From the NCBI GenBank assembly GCA_015179125.1, contig WHVA01000026.1, forward strand, positions 310,001 through 374,000: 64,000 bases of DNA, read 5' to 3'. A program made the position numbers and the translations under genes. This DNA comes from Gautieria morchelliformis (lineage: Eukaryota; Basidiomycota; Agaricomycetes; Gomphales; Gomphaceae). The notes under the pieces were generated by a model, which was given only the letters and a program-made list of their open reading frames with translations, did no database searches and was not told the DNA's origin. Shown here piece after piece: positions 1 to 10,000 of the stretch (position 1 is its first letter; every line of letters begins with the position of its first letter).

Positions 1-2692
1 TATCCTAAATATAAAACAACACTAGTGAACGAGTCGAACGACAGTCGTGATGCCCAGTAGAAAAGGCCATAGACCAACAGCCAGAAAGCGCTTCCGCCCC
101 CCGTCTTAAAGGGCACCAAGTTAGTACAGTCCAGTATATCGCTCCAAAAGCGCTTACTAGGAAAGCACGCCAGTGCCAGCGGTACTCCTCCGCGCACAAA
201 ATGAAGTAGGTGAACAGAATTGTCACGGTGGCTGTTGTGAGGCCAACGACACCTATATACGGTATTTCTAAACGATGGAGCAGCACTGTTTAAGAAAATC
301 TGATAGTTACCGGCTGTTAGGGCGAGGAAGCCAAAGGCATAATAGGCTCGTGAAGCAAATATACTCGCAAGTACGAAGTAGAGTTCAACAAAGGCAGCGC
401 CTGCACACACGAGAGCATGCGAATTAGACCACATACGCGCTTGCGCGAACAACTGACTGACCAAATGGAAGGATACCGCTAAGCAAGGCTGCAGGCTGGT
501 CAAGGGCATCAGGTAGAACCCAAGGATATATGTATGATGTATGGAACACATACCCATGGCCGAAGGTATTTTGGGCCTGGAGGAATTTGCCGTGGAATCT
601 GGTTGACTCGAACAGGATGACGCACTCCCTGTGCGTTTATGTTATGTTTAATTAAAAGGTCCTTTCAAAAGACATACTCACACCATGCTTCTTCCCAATT
701 AGTCCGCCTATCACGGTCAATGGAGCGTTGATCAAAAACCACAGAAGAACTACGAAGAGCATGGTTCCAAACGGTACAGCCCCGGAAGAGTCTGCCGATA
801 TAAGGAAGAGATTCAAGAGGAACACGACGATGAAAATGAACCTGCACCCATCAATTAATCGACATGGGTGAAAAGAAAACTCAGGGAGAACTAACGTTGG
901 GACTAGAGTGGCTGTAAAGAAAATATTCTTGCTGTGATCAGTCCCTCCAAGGGAAATATAAACGCGGCTTGATATGTAGCCGGCAACGCTGGATGGAGAC
1001 AGACAGTAAGGATAACCCAATGCCCATACGCAGAGACTCACAATCCAAATAAGGTCCAGCATATGAGCATTACTGTGGCAAGAGAGCCTCGATTTGATGG
1101 CGAAAGGAAACCTAGCAATGCGAACACTAGGAACATAATCAATGGGATGCATCCGTCGAGCGGTGAATAACCGAACACACCGAGAGTGACACCGACCATT
1201 GTAGTCAGCTGAGCACCGTTACCGACTAAAATAGACAATGGCATGACATTTCGAGGTGGTCGGAAAACCTCTCCCCATACAAGTTTCCAGCCATAATCCT
1301 CTTGCACGTCTTCCTAGTGTAGATATCAGCCTATTTCGCCCGGGATTGCCAAGAATTGGTGGCGCACACTGAGATCCATTGCATTGTATCTGTTGATCTG
1401 AGGGAAAGTCAACTATGCGAATGAGGCATCATTCAGAAGACGCCTTACATCTCGTGAGACACTTCGGTACAGTATCATGCTGACCATGCCGCAGAGAAAG
1501 ACGACTATGACGATAGAATTGATCAGACTGAACCAGTGTATTTTTGGATCGAAAATGTGGAGATAGTTGTCATATCTCGTGGCCTGGGAAAGCATCAGCA
1601 TTTAACTCCAAATCTGTGGCGTGACATCATACCCACGGCGTCGATGATTCCTATTTGGGACATCAGTGGTTATAGCAGGTAAAGTAAAGGGAACTACACA
1701 CGTTCCAAGTGACACTATATGTGAATGGCACACTGGTTTCGCTGGTCTCGCTGAGGAAGAGTGCATTACTTGACCGGCCCTGGCAAATAGGACTGCCATC
1801 GGAAGCTGGCGCAAAGCTGGACAGCAGGTTAACGGGAAGGTATACGACAGCATCGTTATCTCCTACCTCATTGGCCATACAAGAACGCCCACCACACGAT
1901 ACATGTTGTTGGGACGCGGGTGGTACCTAAGTGAATACTTAATAGACACTCACGGCCGCTAGCAGTTATCTGCGAACCGCATAACTATCTCGTAATGGTT
2001 GTGTAGCACGGGAGAAAGGGAGTCGTCATCGTCATTTCCTAGTTCGAAACCCATATCATAAAATACTTGGTCGGACTTGGTGTCCCTTTTCATTTCTGCA
2101 GCGGGAAGACCATCGACAAGCCAATTCAACGCGTAGTCCTCGCGGATACGGTCGTTTATGAACTTTCCATCTTCTGCCGGAATGTTGTTGGTGCAAAGTC
2201 GTTGACACGTTGCGTTTTGTAGCATTTTGATCTGATTCACATCAATATTCCTGATCAGTTTTGCGTGAACAATCAGGGACATACGTCATACGGAGAGTTG
2301 AATATACGATCTCCAAATAAAATGGACCCGAGAGATTCTGATTGTTTCTTTACCCCTTCCTCTGGCTCGCAGAAGTGGAATGACGGATAATAGTAATCGT
2401 CTATATCATGAAGGATCGTTAGCTGGTTGTGCATGCTGTTGAGATGTGATTTCACAGTTAATCATGGATTTCTGGACGAAGATCCAAGTCGTTAGCTAAA
2501 GCGTGTGTACTAGCTATGCGTGCCACGTACCAGCTTAGCTTGTGGTCCAATAACGGGTGTTAGGGCGTTGACGAAAACATCAACATTTTCGTTTAAAGAA
2601 TAATCGCGCGGGGCTGATCCTGGTAAGTAGAATGCACGAGCCCATTGCGCGGCGAAGAGGATGAAGCCCGCTAGTCGCGTTGCAGGAGACAT
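1..2692 (-). CDS. Transmembrane 9 superfamily (nonaspanin, EMP70-like) protein, 3' end off window
   Basis: Multi-exon minus-strand gene for a nonaspanin, a family of nine-spanning endosome/Golgi proteins involved in sorting and adhesion. Start ATG is at 2692-2690, followed by a signal peptide of about 20 residues (MSPATRLAGF..WARA) and FYLPGSAPRDYS. Exon 1 is 2692-2531 (donor gtacgt), exon 2 is 2422-2285 (FHFCEPEEG, SILFGDRIFNSPYD), and exon 3 starts at 2231 after a 53-nt intron (donor gtatgt) and holds FINDRIREDYALNWLVDGLP and LHNHYEIV. Further exons carry IHWFSLINSIVIVVFL (1413-1601), GEVFRPPRN and FALLGFLSPSNRGSLATVM (1038-1307), ADSSGAVPFGTML (665-847 region), FGAAFVELYFVLASIF (about 300-400) and AEEYRWHWRAFLVS (about 150-220). 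These match the family order through the membrane segments. The last part, after YWASRLSFDSFTSVVLYLG, leaves the window at base 1. The exon chain looks intact. Exact borders of the central exons were not all resolved. Confidence 0.93.
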
Positions 2693-3370
2693 GCTGCGAG
2701 TTAGCTGGCGCCAACGCTGCTGACAAATGCACCTGCGGCTGCAACGGGAAGCTATCTGCACGGTTACTTATAAAATGCCTACGTCTCTTATGAATGTGTG
2801 GTGTGTCGATTAGCTCTGTGGTGGTCAATTCTCGCGCCGTGAAATCGGCAGAACCACCTCCAGCTGCGCAACTACTACTTAGTTAGTGCCTTGGCCAATC
2901 TGCCTCTACGCGCTCCATGACTGATACTGGTGGGATCCAGCTTTTCTAAATAGAAAACAGGGCTACTGTACAAATGTTGTGGTGGAGGGGGAGGCTGTTT
3001 TCTGTAAGGTTTGGCAGTCAAATATTGGTCCAGAACAGTTACTAAGAGAAGGTATTCGGTCTATGCCGACTCTGTTATCACCTCCCCTCATCCTCGAACA
3101 GGCTCACTATATCATGTGCCTGGAGTCTCTTCTTGGAGCTGACATGGGAGCTCCCTGGAGGGCTGCGAGGGCTGCGAGCACATTCACCCCCTTTACTCCT
3201 AGTCTATGTGGGGAGGTAAATTATGTATTGCGTGGGTGGTCACGTGACAGTACAGCCCGGTGCCACGTCAGCACCGCAGACCTGCCACGACATCCACCCC
3301 TCTCAAGTACTGTACCTGTCATTCGTTTTTCTTTCCCTTCCAAGTCTCTCCACCTATACCTACCCATACT
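2693..3370. promoter_or_regulatory. Divergent promoter between nonaspanin and HAC1-like genes, with UPRE-like site and uORF
   Basis: About 680 bases separate the divergent starts of the two host genes. On plus, CCACGTCA at 3263-3270 is the reverse complement of TGACGTGG, the core bound by XBP1/Hac1-type factors, so autoregulation is plausible. A CACGTGAC motif lies at 3241-3248. An ATG at 3223 opens a 74-codon frame ending at 3447, which overlaps the HAC1 start at 3371 out of frame. If it is in the mRNA it would act as an inhibitory uORF. The transcription start is not visible from sequence, so the uORF role is inference. Confidence 0.4.
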
Positions 3371-4600
3371 ATGAGACACGTCTCCTCTACGCCATCGCCG
3401 TCTTTCGTCGACCCCTCTTCGTTGTCTCTACCATCTCCGCCCTCTGAGGCAGCATCCTCCCCTCAGTCACCTGCCATAGACCCGTCTTTAGTACCCACAG
3501 GCTCAACTTCTTCTAGCGTAGGTCCTTCTCGCAAGCGAGCACGGACCGACGCCACTCCTGAGGAGAAGCGTGAAGCTCGGGCCCATCGCAATCGCATCGC
3601 TGCCCAAAACTCTCGCGACAAACGCAAGGTGCAATTCTCCCAGCTTGAGGATAAAGTCCGCACTCTTCAACAGGAGAATGAACAGCTCCGTGCTCAGCTC
3701 GAACAAGAACGACAGCGTCGGAATGGTGCCGAGAAGGATAGAGAAAACGCTGAGCTTAAAGAAAGGTGCGTCTTTTTCTACTACTTTACCCACACCCAGC
3801 TAATATCGTGTCAGAGTAAAATCACTCGAGGAGGGCTGGGAAGCTGTCTTGAAAGCTTTACAGAGTCAAGGTCTCCCTTCCTCAGCGTTCCCCAACGCGT
3901 CAAAGACGGATGAACCCCCTCCATCTTCTATCTCTCCCGTTGACGATTCGACACGACCACAACCTCCATCTCCTACATTCCCAGTGTTCATCAATACCTC
4001 TCCAGTTCTCTTGCCTTCATCACCGTTGTCCGTGGCGCCCGGTATTCCTCAGCCAGTCCATCAGTCCAATGACGAACCCACTCGCCACCTAGCACGGGTG
4101 GCGACCGTCGCTTCTACAGCGGCGTCCCTGCAGCGGGTGGGTCCGTCCAGCGGACTCCAATACCATCCCTTGACATCGACCTCGGATTGTTGTCTTCGAC
4201 GGCTGCCGCGCACTCAGCCCAGGGCATCTCTGAGACACCGACAGACGAGGATCGCATTGAAGAATGGTTCCGGGAAGTCCTTGCGTCGGCCGATAGTTGC
4301 ACCGTCGGGGACTCTATCACCGGTGCAGCGTCGTCGTCTTTTGGCTTATCTCCTTCTGGCCCTGGTTCAAAGCAGGAAGCCGCCACCTCAGATGTGATCT
4401 CCTGCGAGTTTACCCCGGGGTCCATGAGCACACATGTGGACGACATGGAGATGGATCGCTTCTTGGACCTGTTACCTGACTCGGGGGATGAGTTCCAGAG
4501 CTTACTGGCGTCCGTGATGGATGATGGCAAGGTGTCTGAAGCAAAAGTCGAGGAAACCTGGAATTGGGAGCATGCCCAACCGTCGGTGACAGCAGTGTGA
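3371..4600 (+). CDS. HAC1: HAC1/cib1-like bZIP transcription factor of the unfolded protein response
   Basis: Start ATG at 3371. Exon 1 (3371-3765) encodes a Ser/Pro-rich N-terminus, a basic region at residues about 63-87 with the bZIP core N74..A77A78..S81R82 (RNRIAAQNSRDKRK), and a leucine zipper with L92, L99 and L106. A spliceosomal intron lies at 3766-3814 (gtgcgt..tcag, 49 nt). Exon 2 (3815-4130) runs to Leu237. Without further processing the frame ends at 4397, giving 325 aa. Removing 4131-4150 joins Leu237 to Arg238 and opens a second frame to the TGA at 4598-4600, giving 386 aa with an acidic tail (DEDRIEEWFREVL, DDMEMDRFLDLLPD) typical of an activation domain. The basic region is of the Hac1/XBP1 type, and a frame-shifting IRE1 intron is the hallmark of this family. 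It should be a nuclear activator of ER-stress genes once spliced. Confidence 0.9.
4131..4150 (+). other. HAC1: Predicted 20-nt IRE1-spliced unconventional intron in the HAC1-like mRNA
   Basis: The segment cagcgggtgggtccgtccag has no GT-AG borders. Its left edge reads CTG|CAGC (4128-4134) and its right edge CAG|CGGA (4148-4154), both fitting the IRE1 cleavage consensus CNG|CNGN. Partial stems flank both sites: GTCC/GGGT around the first, and GTCC (4145-4148) with GGAC (4152-4155) around the second. Its length is 2 modulo 3, so removal switches exactly from the bZIP frame to the open acidic-tail frame. A 20-nt length is known from filamentous ascomycete hacA/hac1; the basidiomycete cib1 and HXL1 introns known to me are longer. 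The function is inferred from position, motif and frame. Confidence 0.85.
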
Positions 4601-5149
4601 TATTCGATTGGCGTACGACTTCTTTCCTCGCTCCTCGTTTTTCGTTTCCTACCGGATATCTATCTATTTTCCATTTCCATTTCTCCTCTTTGGCACTTAT
4701 GGACCACCCCCTCCCCCAAATGACCTGCACATTCGTTTATCATCTTCCTCCTCCTTCGTCAGCCCTTCTGACTGACCATGATCATCCCTCGTATATTTGC
4801 CCCCGTCCTCCATGCTTTCTGTTGAGCTTGTCTCCTATTCTGCACTGCCGCACGCATGCTCTCCCTACGGGTTGTAGGGCAACGTGCTTTGATGTAGATT
4901 GGTGAGCGCTTAGCTGTTCTCGCACTGACGGTGCGTTGGTGTACGGTTTTTCAATGGCACTATACTTGTGTGATTGTGGTGTGGGCAGGTGGGGTTTCCT
5001 TAGGTTAGGCGGCTAGATAGTGGATAGTTGTACATGTTGATGGGCGGGGAGTGAATGCAAAATTTCAAGCATTAGAGAGTAGCTGATACATAAAAGTATA
5101 AAGTCCGATAATATTTTATTATGTAATTTAAGTGTCAAAACTTTTCCAA
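4601..5149. other. HAC1 3' untranslated region and spacer, no gene seen
   Basis: Pyrimidine-rich sequence immediately after the HAC1 stop (to about 4800), then AT-rich spacer near 5085-5125. The small open frames here show no family motifs or coding bias. Confidence 0.5.
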
Positions 5150-6049
5150 TTAGTTGGAACATGTGACAGGCACTTGGGTTCGCTCCCTCGCTTGATTTGC
5201 ACCATTACTTCCTCCAACCTCTTCGCCCCGGCGTGGTTTGAGTTCCGGATGTGCTATCCAGCATCGGTCCGCTGTATGACCTCGTTTCTTGCAGACGGCG
5301 CAAGTTGCGACGTTTCCCCTTTTTTTGGAGATTGTTGATAGCGCCGCTGCTGATGATGCTGAGGAGGCCTGGCATTTCAAGTCCTTGTTCCAGAAGGCTG
5401 TGGCGATGGCCGCACGGTCAAGGGTACTGAGCAAGAGGATGGATGATGTGAAGGCGCCGTATTCGACGTGGTCGAGTCCGGCGATTGCAGCGTGTATCCC
5501 GATCTCATCGATGACGTTCTGGACGGTAAGTGTGCTCGGTGCGAGTGAAACGAGATTGTTGGTGGCCGTATTTATTCGGGTAATATAGTCTGTGAGCGAT
5601 TCCCCATCATCTTTTCGTATGCTTAGCAGCTTCTGCATAGCGTGGAAACGGCTGTTTGCTACCTGCGATTGGTGCGCGGCTCTCAACCTATTCCACATCT
5701 CGATGGGATCATCCATGATCCCCTCGATGTGGACATATTGTGTTGGAGTTAAGGATTTCAAGATAATACCGGCGGCTTCCTCTCGCTTTAGTAGCCACTT
5801 TTCTGCCTGTACGGTATCCACTGGCCTTTTGAGGTCTTCGGTGATTATCTGCCATGCATTTACCGTCATGAGTTTCCCTTGCAGAGCCACTGCCCAAACA
5901 TTATAGTTCGAGCTGGTAAGCTTAACGCTTCTCGTGTGCTTTTCGGCTCTGAGTCTGACATGACAATAATTTTCTTCTTTGTTCAGAGTGCGTTGCCATA
6001 GAAACATCTGTTGCTGGTGACCCTCACTCTGTACATTCTCAAATCTCAA
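5150..6049 (-). CDS. Orphan copia-type gag polypeptide (UBN2-like) with zinc knuckle
   Basis: Open frame of 299 codons. The part after about residue 40 matches copia-type gag: KLTSSNYNVWAVALQGKL, then a helical region with YVHIEGIMDDPIEMWNRL and SLTDYITRINT, and near the C-terminus a CCHC zinc knuckle CAVCKKRGHTADRC. The first 40 residues look out of frame or intronic. A better N-terminus may be an upstream exon on minus at 6230 (MSDLYLPGLEALVSS) joined by an unresolved intron. No protease, integrase or RT follows, since the HAC1 3' region begins right after, and no LTR was found. It is therefore either a truncated element or a lone retained gag. The reading frame over the domain is uninterrupted. 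A domesticated gag gene cannot be excluded. Confidence 0.65.
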   Translation of the reverse strand: MRFENVQSEGHQQQMFLWQRTLNKEENYCHVRLRAEKHTRSVKLTSSNYNVWAVALQGKLMTVNAWQIITEDLKRPVDTVQAEKWLLKREEAAGIILKSLTPTQYVHIEGIMDDPIEMWNRLRAAHQSQVANSRFHAMQKLLSIRKDDGESLTDYITRINTATNNLVSLAPSTLTVQNVIDEIGIHAAIAGLDHVEYGAFTSSILLLSTLDRAAIATAFWNKDLKCQASSASSAAALSTISKKRGNVATCAVCKKRGHTADRCWIAHPELKPRRGEEVGGSNGANQARERTQVPVTCSN

Positions 6050-6278
6050 TGACCCACCGACTCCTTGCTCCCTGAGGAGTCCAACTCAAGGTCAAGGTCA
6101 ATTGGCGCACATGCTGGAGCAGCAGCTCTTGGCTCACAGCAGTTGCCTGGCAGAAGGTAAGGAGGTGATTCCCTTGTTCCCTTGTCGAGGAGACAAGGGC
6201 TTCTAACCCCGGGAGATATAGATCTGACATCGCGGTTCTTTGTATTTGATGTTATGTATGGGAGTTTTTTATACAGTA
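6050..6278. other. Spacer upstream of gag ORF
   Basis: Contains the possible first gag exon on minus (about 6100-6230) and AT-rich sequence up to the TA dinucleotide at 6277-6278 that flanks the next element. Nothing else is recognised. Confidence 0.4.
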
Positions 6279-7069
6279 CAGTTGGACCCCCAATAATGCA
6301 TAGCCTTGGTGGACAACCTCGCTGTGCATTATTGGGGGTAATGCATTATCACAGAGAGGGTGTCAAAACACTTGAATTGCCTTGAAAAAATCATAAAAAA
6401 TGTCTAAAATATTCTCTAGATTGTTCTAAACAACATGATTGATAAATGAATCTAGGGTTGATTGTGTAAGCACCTCCTCTCCCTGTTGTGCAGAACCTGC
6501 ATCAGTTTTGGCCGCAGCTGGGCTGCCTCATCCCATTCTGGACCAGTGTGAGCTAGGGCATAGTGCTGCAGTTGCCTTACAGGCAAGACTTGCTCTGGTG
6601 GTATGAGAGGTGGGTGATGATGGCCTTTGGGGTAATCTTTGGATAGTGTCTGTCAACCATGAACTGAATGATGCCAATCTTGTCCTTAAAAAGTAAGATT
6701 TGACCGGGACCTCATTTTGGCTGTTATAATGGCTGAGGATACTGTCCTTCTATGATGCATTGGCTTCTGTTGGATCACCTTCATGTTCTGGGTAAGATCC
6801 TGCTCTTGTGATTCAGATTCTATCACAACCAGTGGGATGAGCTCCAAGGGGTTGGCTGCACAACCAGGCTAGGGCTGCACACCGTCTGTATTACGGCTAC
6901 AGCCGTATAATCCACGGTAAGTTTATGGATATGGCAGGCCATATACTGTCCGTATAATCAGTACCTCACCCCCTCTGACGGTATGGTACAGGTACCGTAC
7001 CATCCGTATTGCAGTTGACGGCTCTATTTGTGCATGGTAAATTTAGATACAAGGTCTAATAATCATCTG

Positions 7070-10000
7070 TTAACGACATAATGCCGCTGTGCACTGAGCG
7101 TGTGCAAGATGAAGCTTTTTTTTGCTGAGCATTAAAACTTTGATGGTTTCAGGCTGAAGGCTTGCCCGTTGCAACGAGATTGTGTCATGACCTCCTGAGA
7201 AAACTCGCTCAACGGTGGCAGCAGATCCTAGGATAATGACAATGTCAGTCCCAAAACTCCAATAACGACATAGTACGCAACCAGGGATACAGAGAATGTC
7301 CTGAGCTAGCCAAAACAGGTTGGGGAATTGAGCACGGTGACCCATCCACCAATGGATTGGATTGCAAGTCTCGAAATCCTCTTGAGGAAGCTTGAAGAAT
7401 TCATCAAGTTCATTGATTGCTGCCTTCGCCCTCCTCTGAAAGTGCAAAAAATTCTTTTGAGGGGAGTGAGGAGGGGCTGAAGCTTCAGCTGACAGACCGG
7501 GCACAGGATTGGTCACTTGTGAAGGCCCAGAGTGTTTGCCGGCACAATAGCTCTCATAGTATTCATACCGATTCGTTTTTGATGATTCAAGATATGCAGA
7601 AAGTGATTCATCGCCTGGGTAATCAAGCACCATCCCTTCGTAAGAGATCCGAGGATCAAGTACTAGAACATTGTCAGTAGAACCACGGATCATGATCAAA
7701 GCGACGCACATGCTGCCCAAGTATAGAAGGGTGATTCATCATACTTATGATAATAATCACTAAGTTTGGTGTGTGCATCAATGATACCATGCTTGATACT
7801 TGGAGAAACACTGGCGGGAAGACTTCGCAAGATCTCCTTGATATCTTCCTGTAGTCCTCGAAAGATAGCATGTGTCGTAGATAGCATTGGGACCTTTGTG
7901 GTGGACATCTGTGTCGTGGCACTGCAGAAGGACTTGAGCCAAGACGACACCAGGGTAATTGATGTCCAGTCATCCTCAGATAGCTCGTATTCATGAAGAT
8001 CTCAGTTTCGAGTCACAAATGAATCAATAGTGCTGCAACAATCAAGTGCACGACCTGTTCATATCAGACTGACATTCTGTAGTATAAAAATTAGAATCAC
8101 TCATGGAGCATTTGATGCATTGATGACCAACATGTTCTCACATCTAAGATGAGCATTGTCAAGATTGGTTTTTAGGCATTAATATTGTGTATTAGTGAAC
8201 ACAGTGAATGCCCGAATAACTGGTGCGAATAGGTATGCCGTTCGGCGAAGAGGGTGAACCAATAAATGTTCAGAAGATAAGAAGGCTGCCCGAACGGAGC
8301 TCGCCCGATCTACAGTCATAGCGAAATAGCCTGTGACACTTGACGATGTAACGTGCAAGGTATCTCGGAAAGGTTGTCTAAGTAGCAACAATCCTTTCGC
8401 TGGCGAATGCGCTCCTTCGGAGCCCTTTGCTGACAGCACAGAAAATAGTTTGAAGACTAAAGTAACGAAGGTGAAGTACGAAAACTCACCAGTGGTGCTT
8501 AAGTCCTCCTCTGGTCGAAGATAGGAATCTACAGGTGAGGGCTCAAGACAATGATCACAGTGAGGTCAAGCTTTGCACAAGATGGGCGTATGATAATTGA
8601 ACTGGGGAATATACATGTGAATGTAAACTACTTATATCAAATGCTCATATGGTAACAGCGAATAGGAAAGAGGCCGTCATGAGTCAGGGTTGGATAGGGG
8701 TGTGCAGTCGTGATACAAATAGATGAAATAGACATACAATAGAATGGAAGAGGGGTGCGAACATGAAACGGGGGAGAGGAAAGGGGACGAAGGCACCTAT
8801 GTATGAAAACACGCCTTGGAACCTGCATATACACCACCCTGCATGGACTCTTCGTCTGCCGGGTTGATCCCACACAACCTACAGGTAAGACGTCCCGTGA
8901 ATGCATCCCGGCCATATGAACACCTAAAGGGGTTGGATCGAGAAGATGATGGGGTCAGTGATGAACCATCACGCCGGGTAAAGGGTGTCGATCGTGTTTG
9001 ATGGCGTGCCTGCTGGCGGATGATGCGAGTAGCGAATGGTCGTTTGGTGAATGTGGCGAAGGGTGAATGAAGCGAACATAGGGGAGGAGTGGTCGGAGGG
9101 GATGGCGAACTCAGGCGAAGATGCAGGAGGAACGATAAGAGGGGGCAGAGAGGCAGCGAGGTAAGGGAAATAGACGCGTCATGACAAGCATGAGATCTGG
9201 GCTCTCAGCATCATCCCCGGCAATCCCTTGGTTCATCATTACATAGATCTCTTTGAACCAGTTTTGGCGGCTCTGTGGGCTGGAACAAACACTCCGAACA
9301 ATTTTTTGTAACTGAAATTAATTAGACTCCAGAGCCTCAAGGCAAGAAAAAGAAAGAAGACATTACTCTAGAGATAGCGGATATAACCCCAGCAGGCCTT
9401 GTTGCATCACCCTCTTCCTCATCCTTGTCCTCTGGTTGTACAGCCTCATCATTAAACTGGCGTTCCACGAGTGCGACAGCACTGTCTTGGTAATTGCCGC
9501 TGTGTAAAGGATGTCGATCTTAGAACCTTGTATCACAAGGGCACTACAGAACTTGACCAATGAGTGGTATTCTGAATGCTACGTAGTGACAGGTAAGAGT
9601 AAGATGCGATGGGGACCGCTGGCTGGTTCCCATGCATAAACTATACAGTGGGTCCCTAAGGGGCCCACTGGGATTATGTAATAACTATTGTACATGTAGA
9701 TACATGGGTTATTTACACGCTGCAAGATGTTGCCTTCTTGCTATCAGTGTTTGAGATAGCACCTGTACCCTGTAGAAGCTGAAAAACCTTTAATGCAGAT
9801 GCAGCCACAGCTAGGCCACATGTACCTTGATCACAGCAAGATGAACTGTGTGCGGCATGCAGCGCATCTGAGAGTCCATAGCCAAGAAGTAAACCCCTGC
9901 TTCTATGGAGGGTTGCTGAATTTCTAAAGCAAGTGTGTCATTGTTGGTTGCATTGTCCATCACGAGAGTGATAATCTTAGAATCGGGATGTCATGGTACG

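Noticed and set aside
9637..9717. Idea that the 80-bp repeat is an introner creating the hAT intron
   Set aside because: Its minus-strand end reads TTTA, not AG, and the intron continues into other sequence, so its edges do not coincide with both splice sites.
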